A DNA stretch of 64,000 bases from Reyranella sp. GTDB taxonomy: Bacteria; Pseudomonadota; Alphaproteobacteria; Reyranellales; Reyranellaceae. Within the stretch, counting starts at the first letter, position 1, and each line of letters begins with the position of its first letter. Below the pieces are notes generated by a model that was given only the letters and a program-made list of their open reading frames with translations, was not told the DNA's origin and ran no database searches. This document shows positions 38,354 through 46,837 of this stretch, one piece after another. The stretch covers positions 682,001-746,000 of the forward strand of contig NZ_SCVC01000006.1 in NCBI RefSeq assembly GCF_004297405.1, given 5' to 3'. The position numbers were made by a program, and so were the translations under genes.

Positions 38354-38959
38354 ATGACGGAAAGCAAGCGATCGAATGAATGGGCCGCCTACTATCAACA
38401 GATTCGCGATCGTCCGCCGCGCCGCACATTGTTCGCTGCACTCGATGCGTTCGGAACTGCCCCACCTGACGCGCTCGTCATCGATCTCGGCTGCGGTGAT
38501 GGTCGCGACGTGATTGAAATGCTGCGCCGCGGCTGGCGCGTGATTGCGGTCGATTCCGAACCCGAGGCTTTGCGGCAGCTACAGGCTCGCCCTCTCCCCG
38601 ATGGAAGCGACGTGACGCCGATCACCGCACGCCTGGAAGACGTTCCGATCCCACTCGGCGTCCACTTGGTCAATTCGAGCTTCGCCATGCCTCTCTGCGA
38701 GCCCGAAGGGTTCTTCCGCACCTGGGCGCGCATTCGCGAGGCCCTGCCCTCGGGCGGCCGTTTCTCGGGCCAATGGTACGGGCCACGCGACAGTTGGGTC
38801 GGCCGGCCCGGCATGACTTTCCTCGGCCGCGACGAAGCTCTCGCCCATCTCGACGGGCTTCAAGTGGAGATGTTCGAGGAAGAAGAAGCCGATGGCGTCA
38901 CCCCACGCGGCAACGCCAAGCACTGGCACATCTTCCATATCGTTGCGCGGAAGCCCTAG
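38354..38959 (+). CDS. class I SAM-dependent methyltransferase
   Basis: 201-residue cytosolic protein. Glycine-rich SAM motif VIDLGCGDGRDVIEML at about 42-57, acidic VIAVDSEPEAL, and ALPSGGRFSGQWYGPRD. Homologous to tellurite-resistance (TehB)-like or small-molecule methyltransferases. The start at 38354 gives a normal N-terminus; the SD is weak. First gene of the rightward operon, 70 bp before the MmgE/PrpD gene; possible role in detoxifying or protecting a substrate is not shown. Confidence 0.78.
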   Translation: MTESKRSNEWAAYYQQIRDRPPRRTLFAALDAFGTAPPDALVIDLGCGDGRDVIEMLRRGWRVIAVDSEPEALRQLQARPLPDGSDVTPITARLEDVPIPLGVHLVNSSFAMPLCEPEGFFRTWARIREALPSGGRFSGQWYGPRDSWVGRPGMTFLGRDEALAHLDGLQVEMFEEEEADGVTPRGNAKHWHIFHIVARKP

Positions 38960-39029
38960 GGGCGGCCGACGTAGACAAGCAGCCGGCTGTTGGCCGACAC
39001 TCCCGCACCGCTTTCAACGGAGGGAAAAC

Positions 39030-40406
39030 ATGGCCTCCCCGCAATCTTCCGGCGCGTCGCGCGATGTGCCGGTCACAGCCGAAATCGCCAAGCGAGCCGC
39101 CTCTCTCGCCTGGCATGACCTGCCAGACGACCTCGTCGAGCGCACCAAGCAGTGCCTGCTCGACTGGTTTGCCGTCACCGTTGCCGGTGCGCAGGAGGAG
39201 CTGACGGACATTCTGATCCGCGAAGCGCTCGAAGACGGCGCCAAGGGGCCGGCGACGCTCGTCGGCCGTTCCGAGAGGGTACTGCCGTCGGCCGCCACCC
39301 TTATCAATGGCTCCGCCAGCCACGCGCTCGACTACGACGATGTGAACTTTTCGATGGGTGGCCACCCGACGGTCACGGTCGTCCCTGCCTTGCTGGCGCT
39401 CGGTGAGCAGATGAAGGCCTCGGGCCGTCTCTTCATCGAGAGTTTCGTCGCGGGCTATGAGACATCTGGCCGGGTAGGACGGCTAGTGGCACCCAGCCAT
39501 TATCAAAAGGGCTTTCACGTCACCGGCACCGTGGGTTCGTTCTCGGCCGCCGCAGCGGCCGGGCGGATGCTGGGGCTCACCGACGACCAGCTCGCAGTTG
39601 CCTTCGGGATCGCCGCCACGCAGGCCGCGGGGCTCAAGTCCAACTTCGGCACCATGTGCAAGCCACTCCACGCCGGCACGGCGTCGGAGCATGGGCTGCG
39701 CGCCGCGCGCCTCGCCGCCAAAGGCTTCACCGCGCGCAACGACTCCCTGGAATGCGATCAGGGATTCGCCTCGTCGCAGAGCGACCACCTCAATGCCGAG
39801 GGGGCGCTGGGCGAGCCGCCGCAGGGTTGGCATCTGCGCAACAATCTCTTCAAGTATCACGCCGCCTGCTACCTGACGCACGCCCCCATCGAATGCGCCA
39901 AGGAAATCCGCCTGAAGAGCAATTTCCCGCCCGAGCGCGTGCAGAAGATCCTGCTCAGGATCGACTCGGGTGCCGACCGGGTATGCAACATCCCGCATCC
40001 GACAACGGGTCTCGAAGCCAAGTTCTCGCTGCGCCAGACTGTGGCGATGGCGCTGACCGGCGTCGATACGGCGAACCTCGATTCCTACAACGAGGCGGTG
40101 ACGCAGGATCCGCGGATCAAGACCTTGCGCGACAAGATGGCGATCGATTTCAAGGCCGGCTGGGCGCACTCGGTTGCCGAGATGGCCATCCAGCTCGACG
40201 ACGGCACGACGATCGAAGTAGCGCACGATGCCGGTATCCCGTGGGCCGACCTCACCAAGCAGCGCCAAGCGCTGGAAACGAAGTTCGATAGCCTGGTGAC
40301 ACCGCTGCTCGGCGCCGCCGGCACGCGCCGCCTGCACGACGCCATCGAGCGTGTCGACAGCCTCACCGACATCGGAGAGCTCGTCCGCGCCTCGGCAAAA
40401 AGCTAA
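39030..40406 (+). CDS. MmgE/PrpD family protein
   Basis: 458-residue member of the family that includes 2-methylcitrate dehydratase and cis-aconitate decarboxylase. Blocks: GSASHALDYDDVNFSMGGHPTV (near 92), FIESFVAGYE, GFHVTGTVGSFSAAAAAGRMLGL, KPLHAGTASEHGLRAARLAA and KYHAACYLTHAPIEC. The start at 39030 has CGGAGGG upstream. Next to an acyl-CoA pathway, it may act on a tricarboxylate or C5-dicarboxylate. Which of the family reactions it does cannot be told by reading. Confidence 0.88.
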   Translation: MASPQSSGASRDVPVTAEIAKRAASLAWHDLPDDLVERTKQCLLDWFAVTVAGAQEELTDILIREALEDGAKGPATLVGRSERVLPSAATLINGSASHALDYDDVNFSMGGHPTVTVVPALLALGEQMKASGRLFIESFVAGYETSGRVGRLVAPSHYQKGFHVTGTVGSFSAAAAAGRMLGLTDDQLAVAFGIAATQAAGLKSNFGTMCKPLHAGTASEHGLRAARLAAKGFTARNDSLECDQGFASSQSDHLNAEGALGEPPQGWHLRNNLFKYHAACYLTHAPIECAKEIRLKSNFPPERVQKILLRIDSGADRVCNIPHPTTGLEAKFSLRQTVAMALTGVDTANLDSYNEAVTQDPRIKTLRDKMAIDFKAGWAHSVAEMAIQLDDGTTIEVAHDAGIPWADLTKQRQALETKFDSLVTPLLGAAGTRRLHDAIERVDSLTDIGELVRASAKS

Positions 40407-40423
40407 CGGAGATCAATACGAGA

Positions 40424-40909
40424 ATGACTGAGGATTTCAGGGCCCGCGCCCGGCTGGTGCCCAAGGGCAACCGCTATGAGGATTTCGAGGTTGGACGGGT
40501 GTTCAGCCACCATTGGGGGCGCACGATCACTGAGTCGGAAACCACCCTCTTCTCGACGCTGACACTCCACTTCAATCCGCATTACTACAACGCGGCCTAT
40601 GCCAAGGCGCACGGCCATCCCGGTATCGTCGCCAATCCGCTGCTTGTCTTCACGACGGTGTTCGGCCTCACGGTCGAAGACCTGAGCGAAGGCGGCGGAC
40701 CGTTTCTCGGTGTCAACGAGCTCGCCTACCACCAGCCCGTCTACCCCGACGATTCGCTCCGAGCCGAATCGACAGTGCTCGATCGGCGCATCTCGGACTC
40801 CCACAAGGGATTCGGCATCGTCACCTGGCACACCAAGGGCTTCAACCAGCGCGAAGAACTCGTGATCGACTTCAAGCGCACCAATCTCGTCCGACTCAGG
40901 AATTCGTAA
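40424..40909 (+). CDS. MaoC-type single-hotdog hydratase (first copy)
   Basis: 161 residues. The block GRTITESETTLFSTLTLHFNPHYYNAAYA has the MaoC hydratase-type aspartate-equivalent/histidine region (NPHYYN), and GHPGIVANPLLVF follows. It is similar to mesaconyl-CoA hydratase or itaconyl-CoA hydratase-like enzymes. 17 bp after the MmgE/PrpD stop, and a single base before the dehydrogenase start. Acts in the cytosol. Confidence 0.82.
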   Translation: MTEDFRARARLVPKGNRYEDFEVGRVFSHHWGRTITESETTLFSTLTLHFNPHYYNAAYAKAHGHPGIVANPLLVFTTVFGLTVEDLSEGGGPFLGVNELAYHQPVYPDDSLRAESTVLDRRISDSHKGFGIVTWHTKGFNQREELVIDFKRTNLVRLRNS

Positions 40910-40910
40910 G

Positions 40911-42071
40911 ATGCCTTTCCTTACCGAAGAACGCCGCATGATCCAGGAGCAGGCGCGCGAGTTCACGCTGAACGAAGTCCTGCCCGTCGCCAACAAGCTC
41001 GATCCCGAAAAGGGCGAGATCCCCATGGATCTGCGCGAGAAGATGGCCGAGCTGGGCTACTTCGGAATCCTGATCCCCGAGCAGTATGGCGGCCTCGGGC
41101 TGGGCTGCTCCGAGTATTGCCTGGTGACCGAGGAACTGTCGCGCGGCTGGATGAGTGTCGCCTCGATCATCGCGCGCGGCAACCTGCTGATCGGCTCACA
41201 GGAGATGAGCGAGGAGCAGCGCAGCCGCTACCTCCCCCGCATGGCCAAGGGCGAGTTTCTGGGCGCCTTCTCGATGTCGGAGCCCAATGCTGGCTCCGAC
41301 ATCTCCAACATCTCCTGCCGTGCCAGGAAGGACGGCGACAGCTACCTGATCAGTGGCAACAAGTACTGGTGCACGTTCGCCGACGGTGCGGACTTTATGA
41401 TCATTATCGCGCGCACGTCCGACGCCCCGCCGGGCAAGCGCCATCTCGGCCTGTCCATGTTCTTCGTCGAGAAGAAGCGCGGCGAGCTGCCGAGGGGATG
41501 CAGCGGCGCACCCATTCCCAAGATCGGCTACTTCGGCTGGAAGACCTGGGAGCTGGCCTTCGACAATTTTCGTGTCGATGCCGCCGACCTGATCGGCAAG
41601 GAAGGCGAGGCGTTCTATTACGCCACCTCGGGCCTGGAGACCGCCCGCGCCCACACCGCAGCACGCGCCATCGGGCTGGCCCAGGGCGCGCTCGACGATT
41701 CGATCCAGTACGCCAACGACCGTAAGCAGTTTGGCCACTCGATCTCGGACTTCCAGGCGATCCGCTTCAAGATCGCCGACATGGCGACGCAGATCGAAGC
41801 GGCCCGCCAGCTCATGTATTTCGTCTGCGAGCAGATCGACACCGGCCAGCGGTGCGACAAGGAAGCATCGATGGTGAAGCTGTTCGCCTCAGAGATGGCT
41901 GAGCGCGTCACCAGCGAGGGCATCCAGATCCATGGCGGTGCGGGCTACACCACGCTGCATGCCGTCGAGCGTCACTGGCGTGACGCCCGGCTGACCAAGA
42001 TCTTCGAGGGCACCTCGGAAATCCAGAAGCGCATCATCTCCGACCGCTTGCTGGGCCGTGGGAGGAACTGA
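40911..42071 (+). CDS. acyl-CoA dehydrogenase
   Basis: 386-residue FAD enzyme of standard length. FAD/substrate signature SEPNAGSDISNISCRA near 128, YWCTFADGADFMIIIA, GRRQF-type DRKQFGHSISDFQAIRFKIADM, and near the C-terminus HGGAGY and KIFEGTSEIQKRIISDRL with the glutamate of the FEGT motif as likely base. It is too short for the bulky methylsuccinyl-CoA dehydrogenase seen in the ethylmalonyl pathway. Start is 1 bp after the preceding stop; stop overlaps the next start. Confidence 0.92.
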   Translation: MPFLTEERRMIQEQAREFTLNEVLPVANKLDPEKGEIPMDLREKMAELGYFGILIPEQYGGLGLGCSEYCLVTEELSRGWMSVASIIARGNLLIGSQEMSEEQRSRYLPRMAKGEFLGAFSMSEPNAGSDISNISCRARKDGDSYLISGNKYWCTFADGADFMIIIARTSDAPPGKRHLGLSMFFVEKKRGELPRGCSGAPIPKIGYFGWKTWELAFDNFRVDAADLIGKEGEAFYYATSGLETARAHTAARAIGLAQGALDDSIQYANDRKQFGHSISDFQAIRFKIADMATQIEAARQLMYFVCEQIDTGQRCDKEASMVKLFASEMAERVTSEGIQIHGGAGYTTLHAVERHWRDARLTKIFEGTSEIQKRIISDRLLGRGRN

Positions 42072-42550
42072 TGAAGGTCTCCGCACTCACCGGCAAGGCC
42101 AACTACTTCGAGGACTTCACCGTCGGCGATGTGATGAAGCACGCGCGCGGCAAGACGGTGGAGCCGATGGAGCAGGTCTGGATTACCAACGTGACCATGA
42201 ACACCGCCGAAGCGCACTTCAACGAGCACCTGACCCAGTCGACGCCCTACAAGCAGCGGCTGGGCTTCGGCGGCGTCACCATTTCCATGTGCATCGGCCT
42301 CGCGGCCGAGGACACCGCCGAGAATGCGCTGATGGAACTCGGCATGGACAAGATCAGGCTCAAGGGCCCGCTCCATCATGGCGACACGCTCTACTGCTAC
42401 ACCGAGGTGCTGGAGAAGACGGATGCCAAGCAGGCCGACGCCGGCATCGTGCGCTTCAAGCATTTCGGCGTGAACCAGGACGACAAGCATATCTTCGAGG
42501 GCGAGCGCACTGTGCTGATCAAGCGGCGCAGCCATTGGGGAGACAAGTGA
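42071..42550 (+). CDS. MaoC-type single-hotdog hydratase (second copy)
   Basis: 159 residues. NYFEDFTVGDVMKHARGKTV is a MaoC start; EAHFNEHLTQSTPYKQRLGFGGVT carries the catalytic region; KGPLHHGDTLYCYTEVLE follows. It is different enough from the first copy at 40424 to suggest separate substrates or a heteromeric hydratase. The ATG shares a base with the dehydrogenase stop. Confidence 0.82.
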   Translation: MKVSALTGKANYFEDFTVGDVMKHARGKTVEPMEQVWITNVTMNTAEAHFNEHLTQSTPYKQRLGFGGVTISMCIGLAAEDTAENALMELGMDKIRLKGPLHHGDTLYCYTEVLEKTDAKQADAGIVRFKHFGVNQDDKHIFEGERTVLIKRRSHWGDK

Positions 42551-43773
42551 GCACCGAGGCACCACTCGGTGCCCTCGATGGTGTTCGTATCATCGACCTC
42601 ACGCAGATGCTGGCTGGTCCCTTCTGCACCATGCTGCTGGCAGACCAGGGTGCCGAGGTCGTCAAGGTGGAGCCGCTCGACGGTGACCACACGCGCATCA
42701 TCGGCCCCTATCATGCCGACGATAAGCTGAAAGCGTTCGGCGGCTACTTCGCGTCGGTCAATCGCAACAAGAAGTCGATCGCCATCGACCTGAAGAAACC
42801 GGAGGGCCGCGACCTCGTCATCCGCCTGTGCAAGGATGCCGACGCCGTCGTCGAGAATTCCCGCGCCGGCGTCATGGAGCGCCTGGGCCTCTCCTATGAA
42901 ACGCTGCGTGAGAGCAATCCCAAGCTGGTTTACGCCACCATCCGCGGCTTCGGCGATCGTCGTACCGGCGCCAGCCCCTACGCCGACTGGCCGGCCTACG
43001 ATGTCGTCTCGCAGGCCTTCGGTGGCGTCATGGCCATCACCGGCCCCGACAAGCACACGCCGATGAAGGTCGGTCCCGGCATCGGCGACCTCATGCCGGC
43101 GACCATGTGCGCCGTGGGTCTGGTGAGCGCCATCTTCCGCGCCCACAAGACCGGCAAAGGTCAGTTCGTCGATGTCGGCATGGTCGATGCCATCCTGTCG
43201 ATGTGCGAGCGCATCGTGCACCAGCATGCCTACACGGGTGGCGTGCCGGTGCCCGAGGGCAATCACCATCCCCTGCTCTGCCCCTTCGGCATGTTTCCCG
43301 CCAAGGATGGCTTCATCACCATCGCAGCTCACGCCGACGCCCACTGGCCGATCCTGTGCCGCCTGATCGGTCGGCCTGAACTCGGCACCGATCCGCGTCT
43401 AGCTACGGTGCAGGACCGCCGCGCCAACCAGGACGAGATCATCGCTGCCGTCTCGGCCTTCACCAGCCAGCGCACCAAGCAGGAGCTACTGGTGCATTTC
43501 GGGGGCCAGGTGCCGTTCTCGCCGGTGAACGACGTGCGCGATGTCTTCGCCGACCCGCACTTCGCTGCCCGTGATATGGTGGTCCGGGTTCCGCATCCCG
43601 GGCTCGACATCGAAACCGCGATCGCCGGTGTCGCCATCAAGATGACCGAGACGCCGGGCCGTGTGCGCCATCGCGCCCCCTTGCTGGGCGAGCATACGGA
43701 CGAGTATCTGGGGTCGATCGGTTGCGCTGCCGGCGATATCGCCCGCCTGCGCGCCGACAAGATCGTTGTCTGA
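42547..43773 (+). CDS. class III (CaiB/BaiF) CoA-transferase
   Basis: 408 residues from a GTG that overlaps the preceding stop in GTGA, which decides the start. N-terminal IIDLTQMLAGPFCTMLLADQGAEVVKVE, then NRNKKSIAIDLKKPEGRDLV and VDVGMVDAILSM; the catalytic aspartate could not be placed confidently by eye. In this operon it is a candidate mesaconyl- or citramalyl-CoA transferase analogous to Mct. Part of a tightly packed operon. Confidence 0.9.
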   Translation: MSTEAPLGALDGVRIIDLTQMLAGPFCTMLLADQGAEVVKVEPLDGDHTRIIGPYHADDKLKAFGGYFASVNRNKKSIAIDLKKPEGRDLVIRLCKDADAVVENSRAGVMERLGLSYETLRESNPKLVYATIRGFGDRRTGASPYADWPAYDVVSQAFGGVMAITGPDKHTPMKVGPGIGDLMPATMCAVGLVSAIFRAHKTGKGQFVDVGMVDAILSMCERIVHQHAYTGGVPVPEGNHHPLLCPFGMFPAKDGFITIAAHADAHWPILCRLIGRPELGTDPRLATVQDRRANQDEIIAAVSAFTSQRTKQELLVHFGGQVPFSPVNDVRDVFADPHFAARDMVVRVPHPGLDIETAIAGVAIKMTETPGRVRHRAPLLGEHTDEYLGSIGCAAGDIARLRADKIVV

Positions 43774-43783
43774 GGAGAGCAGA

Positions 43784-44701
43784 ATGACCGACCGCCAACC
43801 CCGCCGCGCCCGCCGCGTCCAGCTTTCGACGCCCGGCTCCAGCGAGAAGATGATCCAGAAGGCGTCGGAGTCGAAGGCCGATCATGTCTTCCTCGACCTC
43901 GAGGATGCCGTGGCCCCGAGCCAGAAGCGCGATGCTCGCAAGAAGATCATCGCGGGCCTGAAGTCGCTCAATTGGAAGGGCAAGACGCGCTGCGTGCGCA
44001 TCAACGACCTGACGACCGAGTATGCCTTCGAGGACATCATCGAGGTGGTCGAGGGTGCCGGCGAGCATCTCGATACGATCATGATGACCAAGGTGCTGAC
44101 GCCGGCCGACGTGCTGTTCGCCGACAAGTTGCTGCATCAGCTCGAGAAGAAGCTGAAGCTCAAGCGCCGCATCGGCCTCGAAGCCCTGATCGAAGAGGTC
44201 GAGGGCATGCAGAATGTCGACGCCATCGCCAAGTCGACGCCGCGCCTCGAATGCCTGGTGTTCGGGATGGGTGACTTCTCCGCCTCCATGGGCGTCACCA
44301 ACAAGAACGTCGGCGAGACCGACGGCTATCCGGGCGATATCTGGCACTATGCCCGCTTCCGCCTGATCATGGCCTGCCGCGCCGCCGGCATCGACCCGGT
44401 CGACGGACCGTTCGCCGACTTCAAGAACCCCGACGCCTATCGTGAGGAATGCCGCCGCTCCATGACCCTGGGCGCCGTCGGCAAGTGGGCGATCCACCCC
44501 TCGCAGATCGACATCGCGCTCGACGTCTTCTCGCCCAAGGCCGAAGACATCGCCCGCGCCCGCAAGCTCGAGAAGGCCTATGCCGAAGCCGAAGCTCAGG
44601 GCCTGGGCGCCATCAACGTCGACGGCATCATGGTCGACGTGGCCTCGATCCGCATCCTGCGCAACACCATCCTGAACAAGGCCGACCTCTTCGGGATGTA
44701 A
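43784..44701 (+). CDS. HpcH/HpaI-type CoA ester lyase (Mcl/CitE-like)
   Basis: 305 residues. RRVQLSTPGSSEKMIQKA, VFLDLEDAVAPSQK with the metal-binding acidic cluster, RINDLTTEYAFEDI, GLEALIEEVEGM and CLVFGMGDFSASMGV match the malyl-CoA/beta-methylmalyl-CoA lyase (Mcl1) and citramalyl-CoA lyase group. GAGGAGAGCAG lies upstream of the ATG. Likely splits a C5 acyl-CoA to pyruvate plus acetyl-CoA or glyoxylate plus propionyl-CoA; which one is not decided by sequence. Confidence 0.9.
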   Translation: MTDRQPRRARRVQLSTPGSSEKMIQKASESKADHVFLDLEDAVAPSQKRDARKKIIAGLKSLNWKGKTRCVRINDLTTEYAFEDIIEVVEGAGEHLDTIMMTKVLTPADVLFADKLLHQLEKKLKLKRRIGLEALIEEVEGMQNVDAIAKSTPRLECLVFGMGDFSASMGVTNKNVGETDGYPGDIWHYARFRLIMACRAAGIDPVDGPFADFKNPDAYREECRRSMTLGAVGKWAIHPSQIDIALDVFSPKAEDIARARKLEKAYAEAEAQGLGAINVDGIMVDVASIRILRNTILNKADLFGM

Positions 44702-44710
44702 GCCCGCTCC

Positions 44711-45901
44711 ATGAAGCGCGCGATCATCCCGGTGGCCACGATGTTGGCCATTCAGGTGATGGTCTCGCTCTCCGTGCTGTCGCTCAGCGTGATGATGCCG
44801 GCGGTCGCCAAGGATCTGGCGATCGATCCCAAGCTGGTCGGCATATTCACCGCGATCATCTATGCGGTGGCCGCGACGATGGCGCTCGTGGCCGCCGGAC
44901 CAATCCTCCGCTTCGGCTCGGTACGCATGTGCCAGGCCGCCCTGCTGATGGCCGCGATCGGCCTCGCCCTTAATGCCCTGGCGCTGGTCGCAGCGACCGT
45001 TCTGGCCGTGGCCTGCATTGGCGCGGCGCAAGGGCCACTCAATCCAGCCTCTGCGCACGTGTTGGCCCAGCGTGTGCCCCGTGAATATTTCGGGATGGTC
45101 TTCTCGATCAAGCAGACCGGCGTGCCGGTCGGCTTCGCGCTCGCTGGCTTGCTCTTCCCTCAACTCCTGGAATGGGTCGGATGGCGCGGTGCCAGCTTGA
45201 TCGCGGCTGGAGGAGCCGTGCTGGCGGCCGTTGCGATAGAGCCGTTACGCCGTGATCTCGACGTCATCGCCACCGTCAGCAAGCCCGCGGGCAGTATCTG
45301 GAGGTCGATTCGCTTCGTGCTGGGCCACGACCAGCTTCGCGTCCTCGGCTGGTCGGCCCTCGTCTATGTGATCGCCCAGCACACCTTCACCTTCTATCTC
45401 GTCACCTATCTCTACGAGCATTGCCGGCTCAGCATCGCCCAGGCGGGCTTTCTGCTGTCGCTGTCGCAGATCATCGGCACCGGCGTGCGACTGGTGAGTG
45501 GCGGCGTTGGAGATCGCCTGCCGCGCATGCAGCTTCTCGGCTGGACCGGCATCCTCATGACGGCCGGCTGCATCGCCACGGGCCTGCTCGCTCCGGATTC
45601 ACCCTTCTGGGTGATCACCGTCGTGGTCGTGGCTTATGGCGGCGTGGTCATCAGCTGGAACGGCACCTCGCAGGCCGAATTCGCCCACCTCGCGCCGCCG
45701 GGCGAAGCGGCCGCAGTTGCCTCGGTGCAGACCGCGCTCGCCTTTTCCGGTGCCGTCTTCGGCCCGCCGACCTTCGCCCTGATCGCTTCAGTCGCGAGCT
45801 ACCGCATGGCCTTCTTTGCGGTGGCCGCCTGCGTCTTCGCCGCGGCTGTCTGGCAGATCGCCGCTGCGCGAAGGATTACGGCTCCTTCATCCCCGCAGTA
45901 G
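44711..45901 (+). CDS. MFS transporter (organic anion carrier-like)
   Basis: 396 residues with about 12 membrane segments. Motif A is degenerate (AAGPILRFGSVRMC), and VFSIKQTGVPVGFALAGLLFP is typical of MFS families related to sugar or acid carriers. It is the last gene of the rightward operon (9-bp gap), so it may import the substrate or export a product. The 3' end overlaps the opposite-strand binding protein by 26 bp. Confidence 0.85.
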   Translation: MKRAIIPVATMLAIQVMVSLSVLSLSVMMPAVAKDLAIDPKLVGIFTAIIYAVAATMALVAAGPILRFGSVRMCQAALLMAAIGLALNALALVAATVLAVACIGAAQGPLNPASAHVLAQRVPREYFGMVFSIKQTGVPVGFALAGLLFPQLLEWVGWRGASLIAAGGAVLAAVAIEPLRRDLDVIATVSKPAGSIWRSIRFVLGHDQLRVLGWSALVYVIAQHTFTFYLVTYLYEHCRLSIAQAGFLLSLSQIIGTGVRLVSGGVGDRLPRMQLLGWTGILMTAGCIATGLLAPDSPFWVITVVVVAYGGVVISWNGTSQAEFAHLAPPGEAAAVASVQTALAFSGAVFGPPTFALIASVASYRMAFFAVAACVFAAAVWQIAAARRITAPSSPQ

Positions 45902-46826
45902 TCACGATCTCCCCCCACTTCTTGGTCTCCGCTGCCTGGAAGGCCGCGAGATTCTCGGGCGAGCCCGTGAACGATGTGCCGTAGGTCGTCTTCACCAGGT
46001 TCCTGTAGGCTGTCGACTCGGTCGCCTTGCGGACAAGCGCATTCAGCTTGTCGACGATCGGCTTCGGCGTTCCCGCCGGTGCGTAGAGCGCCGTCCAGGC
46101 AAAAATCTCGAAGCCCGGCACGCCGCTCTCTGCCACGGTCGGAAACTGTTCCAAGCCGGGGATCTTCTCCTTGCTCGTTACCGCGAGACCGCGAGCGCGT
46201 CCGTCCAGCACCGGCGGCAGGCCGGCCGTGAAGTCCGAAAAGATCACGTCGATCCGGCCGCCCAGCAGATCGGCAACTGCTTGCGGCTGGGTCTTGTAGG
46301 GAACGCCCAGCAGATCGACCTTGGCCATGATCTTGAAAAGCTCGGCGCCGCCGCGACTCGAACCGTTGCCACTGCCGAAGCTCAGTTTGCCGGGCTGCGC
46401 CTTGGCCAAGGCAATCAGTTCACCGATGGTCTTGGCCGGCAGGTCGTTGCGCACCATGACGATCTGAGGGCCTTGGGTGATGCCAGCGACCGGCACGAAG
46501 CTCTTCACCGGATCGTAAGCGAGCGCCTTGTAGACGTGCGGGTTGATCGCCTGCGTGGTCTGAGTGGTGAAGAACAGCGTATAGCCGTCGGGTGCTGCGG
46601 CGGCCGCTGCCTGTGCTGCGATCTGGCCCTCGGCGCCCGGCTTGTTCTCGATCACGACCGACTGACCGGTCTGCGAGGCAATCTCCGCCCCGATCACACG
46701 AGCCGCGACGTCGGTCGCCGTCCCTGGGCCAAAGGCCGTGATGATGCGGATGGGTTTGCTCGGATAGTCCTGCGCTGTGGCTGGCAAAGCGAGAACCAAC
46801 GCAACAAGGAAACTCAGAAGTCTCAT
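45876..46826 (-). CDS. Bug/TctC-family tripartite tricarboxylate solute-binding protein (orphan)
   Basis: 316 residues. Signal peptide MRLLSFLVALVLALPATAQ, then DYPSKPIRIITAFGPGTATDVAARVIG, QTGQSVVIENKPGAEGQIAAQA and APDGYTLFFTT, the standard Bug blocks. No TctA/TctB permease is nearby, as is common. The dehydrase/lyase operon next door raises the idea of a C5/C6 dicarboxylate ligand. Convergent with the MFS gene with a 26-bp overlap. Confidence 0.9.
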   Translation of the reverse strand: MRLLSFLVALVLALPATAQDYPSKPIRIITAFGPGTATDVAARVIGAEIASQTGQSVVIENKPGAEGQIAAQAAAAAAPDGYTLFFTTQTTQAINPHVYKALAYDPVKSFVPVAGITQGPQIVMVRNDLPAKTIGELIALAKAQPGKLSFGSGNGSSRGGAELFKIMAKVDLLGVPYKTQPQAVADLLGGRIDVIFSDFTAGLPPVLDGRARGLAVTSKEKIPGLEQFPTVAESGVPGFEIFAWTALYAPAGTPKPIVDKLNALVRKATESTAYRNLVKTTYGTSFTGSPENLAAFQAAETKKWGEIVTTAGMKEP

Positions 46827-46837
46827 CGCTCGCCCTC

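Noticed and set aside
43637..45163. 508-codon reverse-strand open frame
   Set aside because: Antisense to the lyase and MFS genes, which are well supported.
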